NCBI GenBank assembly: GCA_014381825.1
Contig: JACNKX010000148.1
Coordinates: forward strand, 24,079-88,078
Source of the DNA: Planctomycetota bacterium
GTDB lineage: Bacteria; Planctomycetota; Planctomycetia; Pirellulales; Pirellulaceae
Length of the DNA: 64,000 bases
Direction: 5' to 3'
A program made the translations under genes and the position numbers. The notes under the pieces are model-generated. The model was not told the origin of the DNA. It searched no databases and worked only from the letters and a program-made list of their open reading frames with translations. Below, one piece after another: positions 1-10,162 of this stretch (the stretch's first letter is position 1; each line of letters starts with the position of its first letter).

Positions 1-1776
1 ATGGACCAACAGGTCAACGTCTTCCTGAAGCTTGAGCGAGCTGTCTAACAACTGCTTGCCGTCGGCAGTAAGTAGCTGCTTGTCAACTGTCAGCAAGGTT
101 TGTGCAGCTCCTGAGTAGTCCTGTCGAGAGAATTGCTCCTTGGCTGTCGAAAGAGTTCGCTCCGCAGCTTGTTGCTCTTGCTGCCAGCGCGCGTGCAGTG
201 CCGTCGATTGTTCGCGCGACCACTGGACGTACGGTGCAGCGAACGGCTCGGTCAACTCACTCATTCGCTGGAGCTGAAGACTGGCTTCGCGCCACTGGCC
301 GCCCGCGATCACCTGCGTGATCTGGTTCTTCTGTGCTTCCAGCCGAGCGGGTGTGAGTTGCTCGATTTGTGGCGGTGATACAACGGACGGGCTGTCACCA
401 CTCGATTTGATGAACGCGCCCAACGCTTGGGCAACTTCGCTCATGTTGGCGTGGCGGTCGCCAGGAGACTTGGCCAGCATCTTCAGGCAGAGCTTGTCTA
501 ACTCTTCCGGCAACTCAGCTCGCAGCGACGACGGGGCCGGCGTTTCGTCTCGCAGGATTTGGCCGATGACTGATGTGACAGATCCACGGTACGGCAACTC
601 GCCGGTTAGCAACTCGAACAACACGACGCCCAGACTGTAGATATCGCTCGGTCGACCAACCGCATTTAGATCGCCTTCGACCTGCTCGGGAGACATGTAA
701 CCAGGTGTTCCGATCAAAGTACCGTCCGCCGTTAGCCGATCATCGGCATGTTCAACCTGTCGGGCCAAGCCAAAGTCCATCACGACGGGTTCGTTGCGGT
801 GGTTGAGCATGATGTTTCCAGGCTTCAGGTCGCGATGGATCACGCCTTTCTCGTGCGCTTCGGCCAGTGCCACTGCGATCTTACGCACCAAGACGGCGAC
901 CGCTCGCGGGTTCAGCCCGGAACTCTCGCGGATGACTTTCGACAGCGGCTTCCCTTCGACGAAGGCCATCGTGATGAAGGGCACACCTTCGTGTGTACCG
1001 ATGTCATACACCGGGCAAATATTCGGATGATCCAAGGTTGCTGCCGCGTATGCCTCCCGGTAAAACCGCTCCATCATGCTGGCTTCTTCGCTTCCAGCGA
1101 TGCGGGGGCGCTTCAGTGCGACCTGCCGACGTAGTTCGGTGTCTTCCGCCAGATAGACCGTTCCCATCGCGCCACGCCCCAACTCCTTTACCAAGCGGTA
1201 ACGACCGAATTGGTCTTGCGGGCCAGACTCTTGTGGAGGCGATGGACCAGGTCTTCGCGAAGCCGGTGGGAGTGTCTCGCGATCCGCCGAAGCGATGGAT
1301 GCGGTCGAGCCGATCGAAGTAACTCCTGACTCGCCCGTCGCCGGTTGCCGCTTGGCACGTCGAAGGCGAGAGTGCTCGCTGCTTTCTGTCGCTGCTGCGA
1401 GCATGGACTCGACGTGTTCTGCCAGTTGAGGAAACCTCTCTTTCAATTCCTCGCCGGTGGGTGAATCGCCTGCGTGGTGCCGCAGTTCAATCTCCGCCTC
1501 AAGCAGGTGCATGACAGCGGCGTCCGATTCACGCAGCTCGGGAAACCGGTCTTGATAGAATTCAACTCCAATCTTGTCCCCCCGCTGCTGACGATACTCG
1601 AGATCGATCTTGGATAGCTCCGTCAACGCGGCAGTCCGGAACTCGTGGGTCTCACTACTAAGTTGCCCAGCTATAATACCGAGATGGTGTTCAGTCCAAT
1701 TTCGATCGAAGTCAAGCAGTAATTGTTCCAATCGAGAGCGATCGGTCGTGGAGAGCTGCGTCAGCAGTGATGTCAT
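1..1776 (-). CDS. Serine/threonine protein kinase (Hanks type), C-terminus truncated by window edge
   Basis: Reverse-strand reading from ATG at 1776 (MTSLLTQLSTTDRSRLEQLLLDFDRNWTEHH...), kinase subdomains including MDFGLARQVEHADD, GTPGYMSPEQ and DIYSLGVVLFELLTGELPYRG; open to base 1, so absent from the ORF track. Confidence 0.9.
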   Translation of the reverse strand, partial: MTSLLTQLSTTDRSRLEQLLLDFDRNWTEHHLGIIAGQLSSETHEFRTAALTELSKIDLEYRQQRGDKIGVEFYQDRFPELRESDAAVMHLLEAEIELRHHAGDSPTGEELKERFPQLAEHVESMLAAATESSEHSRLRRAKRQPATGESGVTSIGSTASIASADRETLPPASRRPGPSPPQESGPQDQFGRYRLVKELGRGAMGTVYLAEDTELRRQVALKRPRIAGSEEASMMERFYREAYAAATLDHPNICPVYDIGTHEGVPFITMAFVEGKPLSKVIRESSGLNPRAVAVLVRKIAVALAEAHEKGVIHRDLKPGNIMLNHRNEPVVMDFGLARQVEHADDRLTADGTLIGTPGYMSPEQVEGDLNAVGRPSDIYSLGVVLFELLTGELPYRGSVTSVIGQILRDETPAPSSLRAELPEELDKLCLKMLAKSPGDRHANMSEVAQALGAFIKSSGDSPSVVSPPQIEQLTPARLEAQKNQITQVIAGGQWREASLQLQRMSELTEPFAAPYVQWSREQSTALHARWQQEQQAAERTLSTAKEQFSRQDYSGAAQTLLTVDKQLLTADGKQLLDSSLKLQEDVDLLVH

Positions 1777-1913
1777 CAGGAAATTGCCTCGATTTCGAGT
1801 CTCGCGTGAAACCATATTCGGCGTAATACCGGTCGCCTACTGTTACATGGCGATTGGCCGACGTTGTGTAACACAAATCTCGCGATTTCTATTGAAAACG
1901 ATGCCTGCCGAGC

Positions 1914-2465
1914 TCAATCGCTCTCTTCGTCGCTCAGTTTACCCTGCAGTAGCTTGAGCACGCGATGAACCGTCATGCGCGACAGGTTCAATTGCTCAGC
2001 CACTTCGGTGCGCGAATACCCCTGAACGATCAACGCGCAGATTTCGCGGTGAGCTGGCGGCAGATCGGCGAGAAGTCGTTCGAGCTGCTCCGCAAGTTCA
2101 GCAGCTTCCGCCGGGCCCGGCCCGCTCGCGAGCAAGTGCTCCAAGGATTCGCCTTCCCTTCCCCCCTCCTCGCGATCGACGTTCCGCTTGTCAGCCCGGT
2201 GGTATCGGGCACGGTTGTGAACTTTTGTGATGGTGATCTTTACCAGCAATTTCCATAGATCCGTCGACTCGTCCAGCTGGAACTCCTCCATTTCGGAACG
2301 CCGAAAAAACGTTCTTAGGACCGATTGCGCCACATCCTCGCCATCGATGCGAGTTCGAAGCCGTGCACTCATGTTTTGATGCGCCAGTGCCGCAAGCCGT
2401 CGAGAATAGCGCGCGAAAATCGCGTTGGCATCCGGATTATGCTTGCCCGTTTCTTTCTCGTCCAT
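1914..2465 (-). CDS. ECF-type RNA polymerase sigma factor (sigma-70 family)
   Basis: 183 aa; region 2-like RIDGEDVAQSVLRTFFRR and region 4 HTH LPPAHREICALIVQGYSRTEVAEQLNLSRMTVHRVLKLLQGKL. Confidence 0.9.
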   Translation of the reverse strand: MDEKETGKHNPDANAIFARYSRRLAALAHQNMSARLRTRIDGEDVAQSVLRTFFRRSEMEEFQLDESTDLWKLLVKITITKVHNRARYHRADKRNVDREEGGREGESLEHLLASGPGPAEAAELAEQLERLLADLPPAHREICALIVQGYSRTEVAEQLNLSRMTVHRVLKLLQGKLSDEESD

Positions 2466-2571
2466 AGGCCAAACCGTCTTGAACAGTCCTTTCGCGAGTG
2501 CCGACTACTCAACGATTCATGTCGCCCGCGGTCTTGCTCCTGCGGCCGATATCGATGTTCGGCCCCTGAAG

Positions 2572-4410
2572 TCAATCCAACTGAAATTGCGCCAAATACT
2601 CATCAATCTCGTGTTCGGTTGCATCCGGCTGGTCTTCCTTCAGCAAGACAAACCGCTCGAGAACTAGCACATCCATATTCGTCGCTATGAAGCATCGATA
2701 GGCTTGCTCGGGCGTACACACGATCGGCTCGCCACGGACGTTGAAGCTTGTGTTTATGATCACGGGCGAGCCGGTCTGTTGCTCGAAGCTCTTGATTAAC
2801 TTGTAGTATCGACCGTGACGCTGCTGGTCGATGGTCTGGACTCGTGCGCTGTAATCGACGTGCGTAATCGCCGGGACTTCGGAGCGAATCGACTTGAGTT
2901 TATCAATGCCAACCAGCTGCTGTTCGGTTTCCGTTAGAGCCTTTCGTCGGTTATCACGCACTGGCGCAACCAACAACATATAGGGGCTCGGCTCATTCTC
3001 TCGCATCTCAAAAAGATCATGAACTCTTTCCTGTAGCACGGACGGTGCGAACGGTCGAAATGATTCGCGGAACTTGATCTTTAGATTCATTACCGACTGC
3101 ATCTTCGTGCTGCGTGCGTCGCCCAGGATGCTTCGACCACCAAGCGCCCTAGGGCCAAATTCCATTCGCCCTTGCAGCCATCCGATCACTTTGTCCGAGC
3201 CGATCAATCCCGCAACGCGATCACATAGCGACTCTTCGTCTTCGATGAACTGATACTTTGCACCCGCCGCGTCGAGAAACTCTCTGATCTCCGATTCGTC
3301 GTTGGCCGGGCCTAGGTACGACCCTCGCTGTGAGTCGGGAGTAACCGCTCGCCGCGAGTTCCCGAGCAATTGATGCCAGATGAACAGTGCCACGCCAAGC
3401 GCGCCACCTGCATCGCCTGCTGCTGGCTGTATCCACAACTGATCAAACGGCCCCTCGCGCAGGATGCGTCCATTCGCGACGCAATTTAGCGCCACCCCGC
3501 CCGCTAAGCAAAGATTCTTCATGCCCGTTGTTGCATGAACGTGGCGAGCCATCCGCAGCATGATCTCTTCGGTAACTTGCTGAATCGAAGCGGCTAGATC
3601 CATTTCACGCTCGGTCAACGGCGACTCGGGCTTGCGCGGCGGACCGCCAAACAACTTGTCGAACTTCACCGAAGTCATCGTGAGACCTTGGCAGTAGTTG
3701 AAGTACGACATGTCCATGCGGAACGAGCCATCTTCTTTGAGATCGATCAACTTCTCCATAATCAAGTCGACGTACTTTGGCTCGCCATACGGAGCCAGGC
3801 CCATCAGCTTGTACTCACCGGAGTTGACTCGAAAGCCGCAAAAGTAAGTAAACGCCGAGTAGAGCAACCCGGGTGAATGCGGGAAGTGCAATTCGTGCGT
3901 TAAGTCGATGCGGTTGCCCCGTCCGCTTCCAAAACTTGCCGTGGCCCACTCACCGACGCCATCAACCGTCAAAACGGCGGCTTCGTCGAACGGAGACGGA
4001 AAGAATGCGCTGGCGGCGTGCGACTCGTGATGTTCGGTGAATACAATTCGCTTCCGGTACGCGCCGTGTAATCCCCGTTTGATCTCTCGACGAAGATGCA
4101 ACTTCTGTTTAAGCCACACCGGAATTGCTTGTAAAAAAGAGTTGAATCCCCGAGGCGCGTACGCCAGGTAGGTTTCCAGCAGCCGTTCAAATTTTAGGAA
4201 CGGCTTGTCGTAGAAACCGACAAAGTCGAGATCTTCGGCGCGCAGACCAGCTTCCTCTAAACAATACTCAATCGCATTGATCGGGAACTCGGGATCGTGT
4301 TTCTTTCTCGTAAAGCGTTCTTCTTGGGCTGCTGCGACGATCTCACCATCAACGACCAACGCTGCGGCCGAATCGTGATAGAACGCTGAGATACCAAGAA
4401 TCGCAGTCAT
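2572..4410 (-). CDS. Carbamoyltransferase (NodU/CmcH family)
   Basis: 612 aa; MTAILGISAFYHDSAAALVVDGEIVAAAQEERFTRKKHD, HHESHAASAFFPSPF, LCLAGGVALNCVANG, GWLQGRMEFGPRALGGRSILGDAR, C-terminal SFNVRGEPIVCTPEQA. Confidence 0.95.
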   Translation of the reverse strand: MTAILGISAFYHDSAAALVVDGEIVAAAQEERFTRKKHDPEFPINAIEYCLEEAGLRAEDLDFVGFYDKPFLKFERLLETYLAYAPRGFNSFLQAIPVWLKQKLHLRREIKRGLHGAYRKRIVFTEHHESHAASAFFPSPFDEAAVLTVDGVGEWATASFGSGRGNRIDLTHELHFPHSPGLLYSAFTYFCGFRVNSGEYKLMGLAPYGEPKYVDLIMEKLIDLKEDGSFRMDMSYFNYCQGLTMTSVKFDKLFGGPPRKPESPLTEREMDLAASIQQVTEEIMLRMARHVHATTGMKNLCLAGGVALNCVANGRILREGPFDQLWIQPAAGDAGGALGVALFIWHQLLGNSRRAVTPDSQRGSYLGPANDESEIREFLDAAGAKYQFIEDEESLCDRVAGLIGSDKVIGWLQGRMEFGPRALGGRSILGDARSTKMQSVMNLKIKFRESFRPFAPSVLQERVHDLFEMRENEPSPYMLLVAPVRDNRRKALTETEQQLVGIDKLKSIRSEVPAITHVDYSARVQTIDQQRHGRYYKLIKSFEQQTGSPVIINTSFNVRGEPIVCTPEQAYRCFIATNMDVLVLERFVLLKEDQPDATEHEIDEYLAQFQLD

Positions 4411-4495
4411 AGAGTTACAGTCGTCAAAAGTCGTCCACCGGCAAGCCTAAGTTGACTACGATACTCTCACGGAAACGCCATTGCCGTTCGACGGT

Positions 4496-4777
4496 CTATT
4501 CGGTTCGGCTCGTGACTTCGAGCAAGTGGTAGCCGAACTGCGTCTTTACAGGACCTTGGACTTGGTTCAGTTCGGCGCTGAAGACAACCTTGTCGAACTC
4601 TGGGACCATCTGGCCCGGGCCGAATTCACCCAGTGCTCCACCTTGTTTGCCGGAAGGACACTGCGAGTGTTCGGCCGCAACTTCACCGAAGTCTGTTCCG
4701 CCTTCAATCTGCTGCTTGAGTTCTTCGCACTTCGCTTCGCTGTCGACCAAGATATGTCTTGCTTTTGCTTTCATCAT
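4496..4777 (-). CDS. Parvulin-type peptidylprolyl isomerase
   Basis: KARHILVDSEAKCEELKQQIEGGTDFGEVAAEHSQCPSGKQGGALGEFGPGQMVPEFDKVVF...FGYHLLEV is the parvulin fold; track start at 4867 is probably too long, start placed at the internal MMKAKARH. Confidence 0.9.
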   Translation of the reverse strand: MMKAKARHILVDSEAKCEELKQQIEGGTDFGEVAAEHSQCPSGKQGGALGEFGPGQMVPEFDKVVFSAELNQVQGPVKTQFGYHLLEVTSRTE

Positions 4778-4895
4778 TGCGGCGTGTCTTTCTGTTCGAA
4801 TTGAAGGAATGGTCGGGAGCGTCCGAGCTTCGGAAAAACAGCCAGTGTTGTCAACGGGTATCGCCATCGTTCCGTCGTTGCGAACACGACCGCAT

Positions 4896-5744
4896 CTAAC
4901 TTGTGGCGGTAGGAATGCTCAATCTCATCTCGCTGAGAAGGTTGGCATATAGATTAGGCACCGGAGAGATAAGGACTCGACCGGTCCCTTCGATAATGTT
5001 TAAGAACCCTTCGCCTGAGGTCATGCTGCTGAGCAAACCTTTTGTCGCCTTTTGGACGCTGAAGTTGAGGTGAGCCTGCCGGGCGACCGCGAACTTTCCA
5101 TCGACAGCTAGTCGTTCATTTTGAAGGTCAATCGTTTCCAGGGGGCCAAGCGATTGGATCACGACCCGACCCGAACCTTCGACCTTCGTCTGAAAGAACC
5201 CTTCGCCGCTTAACAGGCCTGAGATCGCTTTGTTGGCGTAGACGCCAACATCGATCGCGATGTCTGAGCAAACGTATGCTCCCTTGTCGAGAACCCAGGC
5301 CTCGCCGTTGAGATCCATCATGGTGTACTCGCCGAACGTGGGCGGTCCATAAAAGATCTCGCCAGTTCCGGTGTAAGTTGGCCGAAATATGGATTCTTGC
5401 GTCACCATTGATTTGAGAAAACCCTTGGCTGACGGCGCCTTCGACTCAAGTTGAATTAGACCTTTCATATAGTGCAAAGCTCCAGCCTCGGCGCGAATCG
5501 TTTCGTTGTCGATTGTGGCCTTGATCATCTTCAGGCCCTGCTTCTCAATAATTTCAAATGTTGCCACGTGAATTTGTCCTTTCGAGGTGCGTTTTCTTTT
5601 GGTGGTCGTAGATGCGACTCGCGCGGTGTCCAATAATCCGTGCGAATACTCTTCGTCACATCTTGGGGAATATGCCAACAAGCGGTCAAGAAATTCCCAA
5701 CTTATCTCCGATTCACTTGTGGTTCGCCACGAAAACTGGAGCAA
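4896..5744 (-). CDS. AIM24-like family protein
   Basis: Core FEIIEKQGLKMIKATIDNETIRAEAGALHYMKG...GYVCSDIAIDVGVYANKAISGLLSGEGFFQTKVEGSGRVVIQSLG...GEGFLNIIEGTGRVLI resembles AIM24; true start is likely downstream of the track start (near a GTG at about 5567). Confidence 0.8.
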   Translation of the reverse strand: MLQFSWRTTSESEISWEFLDRLLAYSPRCDEEYSHGLLDTARVASTTTKRKRTSKGQIHVATFEIIEKQGLKMIKATIDNETIRAEAGALHYMKGLIQLESKAPSAKGFLKSMVTQESIFRPTYTGTGEIFYGPPTFGEYTMMDLNGEAWVLDKGAYVCSDIAIDVGVYANKAISGLLSGEGFFQTKVEGSGRVVIQSLGPLETIDLQNERLAVDGKFAVARQAHLNFSVQKATKGLLSSMTSGEGFLNIIEGTGRVLISPVPNLYANLLSEMRLSIPTATS

Positions 5745-5765
5745 CTGGGACAGGCTGTCCAGTGA

Positions 5766-7550
5766 CTACGGCCCGTCGCTCTGCAGACTCTCGCGACCAA
5801 GTGGCACAGTCCCGTCCCAGCCATTGGGTGGCGTGCGATTGTTTTGTGCGATGAACACAGTCAGAAAATCTTTCACACGGTCGTCGGCTGGCACCTGATG
5901 CAATAGCGAGAACGATCGTTCCCAGTCGCGCTGTGACAGCGCGTCCAACGCGTCTTCATACGCGGCAATCGCGTCGTCCGAGAGCGCGGGAAACTCGCTG
6001 ATAGGCGGCAACAGTTCGCTCACTTCCAGCGCTGTCTCCATCCCGTACGGTCGAACATTAGCGATTCGCCGAACTCTCGCGTGCGTTGCCGGAATGGCTT
6101 GTCGGACGTAGGCAGCGGTTGACTCGTCGAGCAAGATCGACGCGCGTAACGTCTTTGTCATCGTCTCTAATCGCGACGCTAGATTGACGACTGGTCCGAA
6201 TACCGTCACCTTCACCTGATCGGTCGTTCCGATCTTTCCCGCGACAGCGCGACCCGACGCGATACCGATCCCCATCCGAAAATCGGACAGCGGATGTTGC
6301 AAATCGCTCGCGGCGGCTGCGAATTCACGACGGATGGCCAGCGCCGCTTGGCAAGCGCGAGCTGCAGTATCTTCTTGGGCCAGTGGCCAGCCCCAAAACC
6401 CCATGGCCGCGTCACCATGAAAGTCTCCCACGACGCCACCGTGGGCGAGTATCTGTCGAGTCATAACGCCAAGCGCATCACTCACTCGATTCAACAGACC
6501 AAGCAAGTCATCTGCTTCTTGCTCGGTCCTGCGAGAGAAACCACGCAAGTCGCAAAACAATACAGAGACATCCGCCTCACGAGGCGCAAGTGCCAGATCG
6601 GGATCTTGATCGGCGAGCGTGTCGATGACGACTGGCGAAATGAATTGCCGCAGGCTCGCGGATTCGCGTTCGAACCGTCGCATTCCTCGCAGATGCTCAA
6701 GCGTTCGCGCCGCAAGATCGACAAACTTTACATCCTCCGTCAACAGATTCGAGGTCGGCTTCGGACCGACATTGGCGAAATTGCCAGCGACATAAACTGC
6801 TCGCGTGCAGTTTGCGTCAGTTGTCAGAGGCACGCAGAAAGCCCAATCAGCTCCGTCGTGTTGTGTAAAGCTGGACTCGGAATCGGAGGTGGCGCGTCTC
6901 CAAGTGTGAACGACGCTCTCACGATTCTCAATCGCTTGGCGAATCAGCCGCTCGCTCGGAAGGTTTGCGTCGCGTTGGAGATCGCGGCGCTCCCATGGCA
7001 TCGTGGTGATTTCGCCGCTTGAACTCGACGCTTCGGCAACGCCAACGAAATTGGCCTGCGGGATGCTCGCCAGCACGACTTCGACTAGCTTCACGGACTG
7101 ATCGTGCTCGGTCGTCGCAACGGAAAATATCTCGGGTAATTTGGACAGGGCATCGATTCTTCGATCGGCATCGCCGAAACGCAGCTGCTGCAGAAATTCG
7201 TACGAAATTGTTTCTTCAGTCACCGGAGGTGGTGCGTCGAGCGTCGCGCCGAGATTCTGTTCTACAAGCGAAAACGTCGTGCTGCCGATCACGAAGTGCT
7301 CGCCGCATCGCAACTCGAATTGCTCGCAAGCAGTTCCTTGGTAGAAGACAGGATTCAAAGAATCCGGGATTCGCGTTACGGAAAGTAGCCCCTCATCAAA
7401 ACACAAATGGGCGTGAGTCCTAGAAATCCGATCGTCCCAAGGCACTGACCAGCGACCAGCGGATCTGCCGACAGCCACGGCTTGTCCGGGCGAAAGGGTT
7501 CGCCGCCAGCGCTGCTCGGGCAAGGCTCCTTGTACGATCAGATCAGGCAT
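5766..7550 (-). CDS. FHA-GAF-adenylate/guanylate cyclase (class III)
   Basis: N-terminal FHA (VAVGRSAGRWSVPWDDRISRTHAHL), central GAF-like region, C-terminal class III cyclase (ADVSVLFCDLRGFSRRTEQEADDLL...GDFHGDAAMGFWGWP...GIGIASGRAVAGKIG); start at MPDLIVQG (7550) avoids overlap with the divergent CpaF gene. Confidence 0.88.
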   Translation of the reverse strand: MPDLIVQGALPEQRWRRTLSPGQAVAVGRSAGRWSVPWDDRISRTHAHLCFDEGLLSVTRIPDSLNPVFYQGTACEQFELRCGEHFVIGSTTFSLVEQNLGATLDAPPPVTEETISYEFLQQLRFGDADRRIDALSKLPEIFSVATTEHDQSVKLVEVVLASIPQANFVGVAEASSSSGEITTMPWERRDLQRDANLPSERLIRQAIENRESVVHTWRRATSDSESSFTQHDGADWAFCVPLTTDANCTRAVYVAGNFANVGPKPTSNLLTEDVKFVDLAARTLEHLRGMRRFERESASLRQFISPVVIDTLADQDPDLALAPREADVSVLFCDLRGFSRRTEQEADDLLGLLNRVSDALGVMTRQILAHGGVVGDFHGDAAMGFWGWPLAQEDTAARACQAALAIRREFAAAASDLQHPLSDFRMGIGIASGRAVAGKIGTTDQVKVTVFGPVVNLASRLETMTKTLRASILLDESTAAYVRQAIPATHARVRRIANVRPYGMETALEVSELLPPISEFPALSDDAIAAYEDALDALSQRDWERSFSLLHQVPADDRVKDFLTVFIAQNNRTPPNGWDGTVPLGRESLQSDGP

Positions 7551-7743
7551 CGAGCGTGTGCTCCTTCTACGGTCTCCCAAAATAGCTGATCCCCTTGTCT
7601 CAACATTGTAACGCAATGCATCCGATGGGTGAGCATGGCCATATCTCCAACGGAGACAGGCATCACCGCCGGGAATGAGAATGCAAAGCAGTTTTCGCAG
7701 TAACGCGTTGACTGGCTCCCGTTTGAGAACGATCATAGGGGGC

Positions 7744-8889
7744 ATGACAAGGGAAGCGATCTTTGAAGCGAGCGTCGGCTACTTTCTTAGCCCGATTGCG
7801 CAGTTGCTTGATGACGAGAACGTCACGGAGATTATGGTCAATCGTTTCGATCAGGTTTATATCGAGCGTGCGGGACAGTTGTACGAGACGGAAGCTCGAT
7901 TCGGGACCGAAGATGATCTCCTCTCAGCCGTCCACAATATCGCGCAGTGGGTTGGCCGCGAGATCAACCAAGAACACCCAATCCTCGACGCGCGTTTGCC
8001 AGACGGCTCACGTGTCCATGCGATCATTCCTCCCGGCTGCCGCGCCGGGACCTGTCTGACGATCCGCAAGTTCAAGCTCGGTGGACTCTCGCTCGACGAT
8101 CTGATTCAGTTTGGATCGTTGAACGAAGTAGCTCGCGAGTTTCTTGAGATCTGCGTTCGCTTGCGAAAGAACATCATCGTCTCCGGCGGGACTGGGACGG
8201 GTAAAACGTCGCTACTCGGTGCTGTGTCGACAGCCGTTCCAGAAGAAGAACGAATCATCGTGATTGAAGACACGTCCGAGTTAAAGCTCCGTCAGAAACA
8301 CTGCGTCTACTTGGAAGTGCAGCGCCCGGATCAATATGGACGTGGCGAGCTGACGATTCGCCAGCTGTTCGTCGCTTCGTTGCGGATGCGTCCCGATCGA
8401 ATTATCGTCGGCGAGGTGCGAGGCGGAGAAGCGTTGGACATGTTGCAAGCGATGCTTAGCGGTCACTCGGGAAGCTTGACGACCGTTCATGCAAACTCGG
8501 CTCGCGATGCGGTCGTACGACTGGAGACGCTCTCGATGATGTCGGACGTCGAGATTCCGATACACGTTGCTCGGGCGCAAGTCGGATCGGCGATCGACTT
8601 GATCGTTCAACTCGATCGCTTCTCCGAAGATGGTTCCCGAAAAATCAGCCGCATCACGGAAGTCATTGGGCTTGACGAACGCGGACAGTACGACATGCGG
8701 GATGTATTCAAGTGCCATTTGACCGGCAAATCGAAGGATGGCCGGCTGTCTGCGAGTCTCGACTTCACCGGCCAGCCGCCAACCTTTGCAAACGAACCAA
8801 TCGAGCACGGGATGAACGAACGGATCAACTTGAGCCGCGAAGTGTGGCGGAAGAAAGAAAACAAAAGCCAGTCAGGAGAAGAGTTGTGA
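7744..8889 (+). CDS. CpaF/VirB11-family secretion ATPase
   Basis: LLDDENVTEIMVNRFDQVYIERAGQL, Walker A IIVSGGTGTGKTSLLGAV, RMRPDRIIVGEVRGGEALDMLQAMLSGHSGSLTTVHANSARDA; start set at MTREAIFE. Confidence 0.93.
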   Translation: MTREAIFEASVGYFLSPIAQLLDDENVTEIMVNRFDQVYIERAGQLYETEARFGTEDDLLSAVHNIAQWVGREINQEHPILDARLPDGSRVHAIIPPGCRAGTCLTIRKFKLGGLSLDDLIQFGSLNEVAREFLEICVRLRKNIIVSGGTGTGKTSLLGAVSTAVPEEERIIVIEDTSELKLRQKHCVYLEVQRPDQYGRGELTIRQLFVASLRMRPDRIIVGEVRGGEALDMLQAMLSGHSGSLTTVHANSARDAVVRLETLSMMSDVEIPIHVARAQVGSAIDLIVQLDRFSEDGSRKISRITEVIGLDERGQYDMRDVFKCHLTGKSKDGRLSASLDFTGQPPTFANEPIEHGMNERINLSREVWRKKENKSQSGEEL

Positions 8890-10160
8890 ATCGCGTGACG
8901 TTAATAGCTTTTATCTTGGTGCTTTCGCCGACTGCTTGGCTCATGGCCCAAGGGCAATCGGCACCAACCTTGAAAGCGGAAGTCGATCGACTTGTACTGC
9001 AGTTAGACGACAATCAAAAGTCACAGCGCGAAGCTGCCGAGAAGGTGCTAGTCGAACTTGGCCCAGACGTGCTCAATCTATTGCCGCCAATCACTGCGCG
9101 CACGCCGGCCGAAGTCAAAGAACGCCTGGGGCGAGTTCGCAAAACACTTGAGACAGCAACTGCGGAATCGATCGCCAAGCCGACTCTCATCACGCTCGAA
9201 GGCGAGATGTCGTTGGCTGAAGTATTGCAGGCCATGGAAGAGCAAAGCGGTAACCGAGTTACCGGTTACGAGCGTCGCGGCGGTCAAGTGAAAGTGGCGT
9301 TTGATAAGACGCCGTACTGGCAAGCCTTGGATGAAGTACTTGATCAAGTTGGGTTGAACATCAACGAGTTTGGCGGCGAAACAAATGCTCTCGTGCTAAC
9401 CGCGCGTCCTGATACTGAATTATCTCGGGCAACCACCGGCGTTTACTCCGGCGTCTTTCGGCTCGAAGTTCTGAGAATCGAAGCGCGTCGCGACTTGAGG
9501 AATCCAGCCGTCAACAGTATGCGGCTCTCGATCGGCATCGCTTGGGAACCGCGCGTTGCGCCGATTGCACTGCGTCAGCAAATGAGTGAGGTCACCGTGC
9601 AGGATGATCGTGGCGAAGCGATGGACGTGACGGGAAACCAGGGAGCGATCAACGCTTCCGCCGAGTTGGGAATGTCTGCGGTAGAGTTCGGAATTCCACT
9701 ACCGTTAGCCAGTCGCGAGGCAAAGCGAATTGGTTCGATCAAAGGCCGCTTTACTGCGCTGGTACCGGGCCGCGTCGAGTCGTTTGAGTTCGCTGGTATC
9801 GCGGATGCTCGCGATGTGGAGCAAGAGCGAGCCGGAGTCGTTGTCACATTTGAGCGACTGCGGAAGAATGTCGATTTGTACGAGGTGCGAATGGCGTTAC
9901 GATTTGATGACGCCGCCAACGCACTCGAATCGCATCGCGGTTGGGTTTATCGAAACGAAGCGTTTCTGACCGACGCCAATGGAAAGCGGCTAGAAAATGT
10001 CGGTCTGCAAGCGACGCGGCAAGGAACGAACGAAGTTGGTGTCGCTTACCTGTTTGATTTGCCAAACGGTCCAGAAGGGTGCAAGTTCGTGTACAAGACG
10101 CCTGCTCTCGTATTGCAGTTGCCCGTCGAGTACGAATTGAAAGATATCGAACTCCCGTGA
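8886..10160 (+). CDS. Secreted conserved hypothetical protein
   Basis: GTG start overlapping the CpaF stop (GTGA); signal peptide VNRVTLIAFILVLSPTAWLMAQG; no recognised catalytic domain. Confidence 0.8.
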   Translation: MNRVTLIAFILVLSPTAWLMAQGQSAPTLKAEVDRLVLQLDDNQKSQREAAEKVLVELGPDVLNLLPPITARTPAEVKERLGRVRKTLETATAESIAKPTLITLEGEMSLAEVLQAMEEQSGNRVTGYERRGGQVKVAFDKTPYWQALDEVLDQVGLNINEFGGETNALVLTARPDTELSRATTGVYSGVFRLEVLRIEARRDLRNPAVNSMRLSIGIAWEPRVAPIALRQQMSEVTVQDDRGEAMDVTGNQGAINASAELGMSAVEFGIPLPLASREAKRIGSIKGRFTALVPGRVESFEFAGIADARDVEQERAGVVVTFERLRKNVDLYEVRMALRFDDAANALESHRGWVYRNEAFLTDANGKRLENVGLQATRQGTNEVGVAYLFDLPNGPEGCKFVYKTPALVLQLPVEYELKDIELP

Positions 10161-10162
10161 GA

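Noticed and set aside
6294-7022. 242-aa + strand ORF opposite the cyclase gene
   Set aside because: Antisense to the supported FHA-GAF-cyclase frame; composition not protein-like.
7551-7745. Overlap of the track starts of the cyclase and CpaF ORFs
   Set aside because: Conserved domains begin at MPDLIVQG (7550, -) and MTREAIFE (7744, +); the overlap is an artefact of longest-ORF starts.
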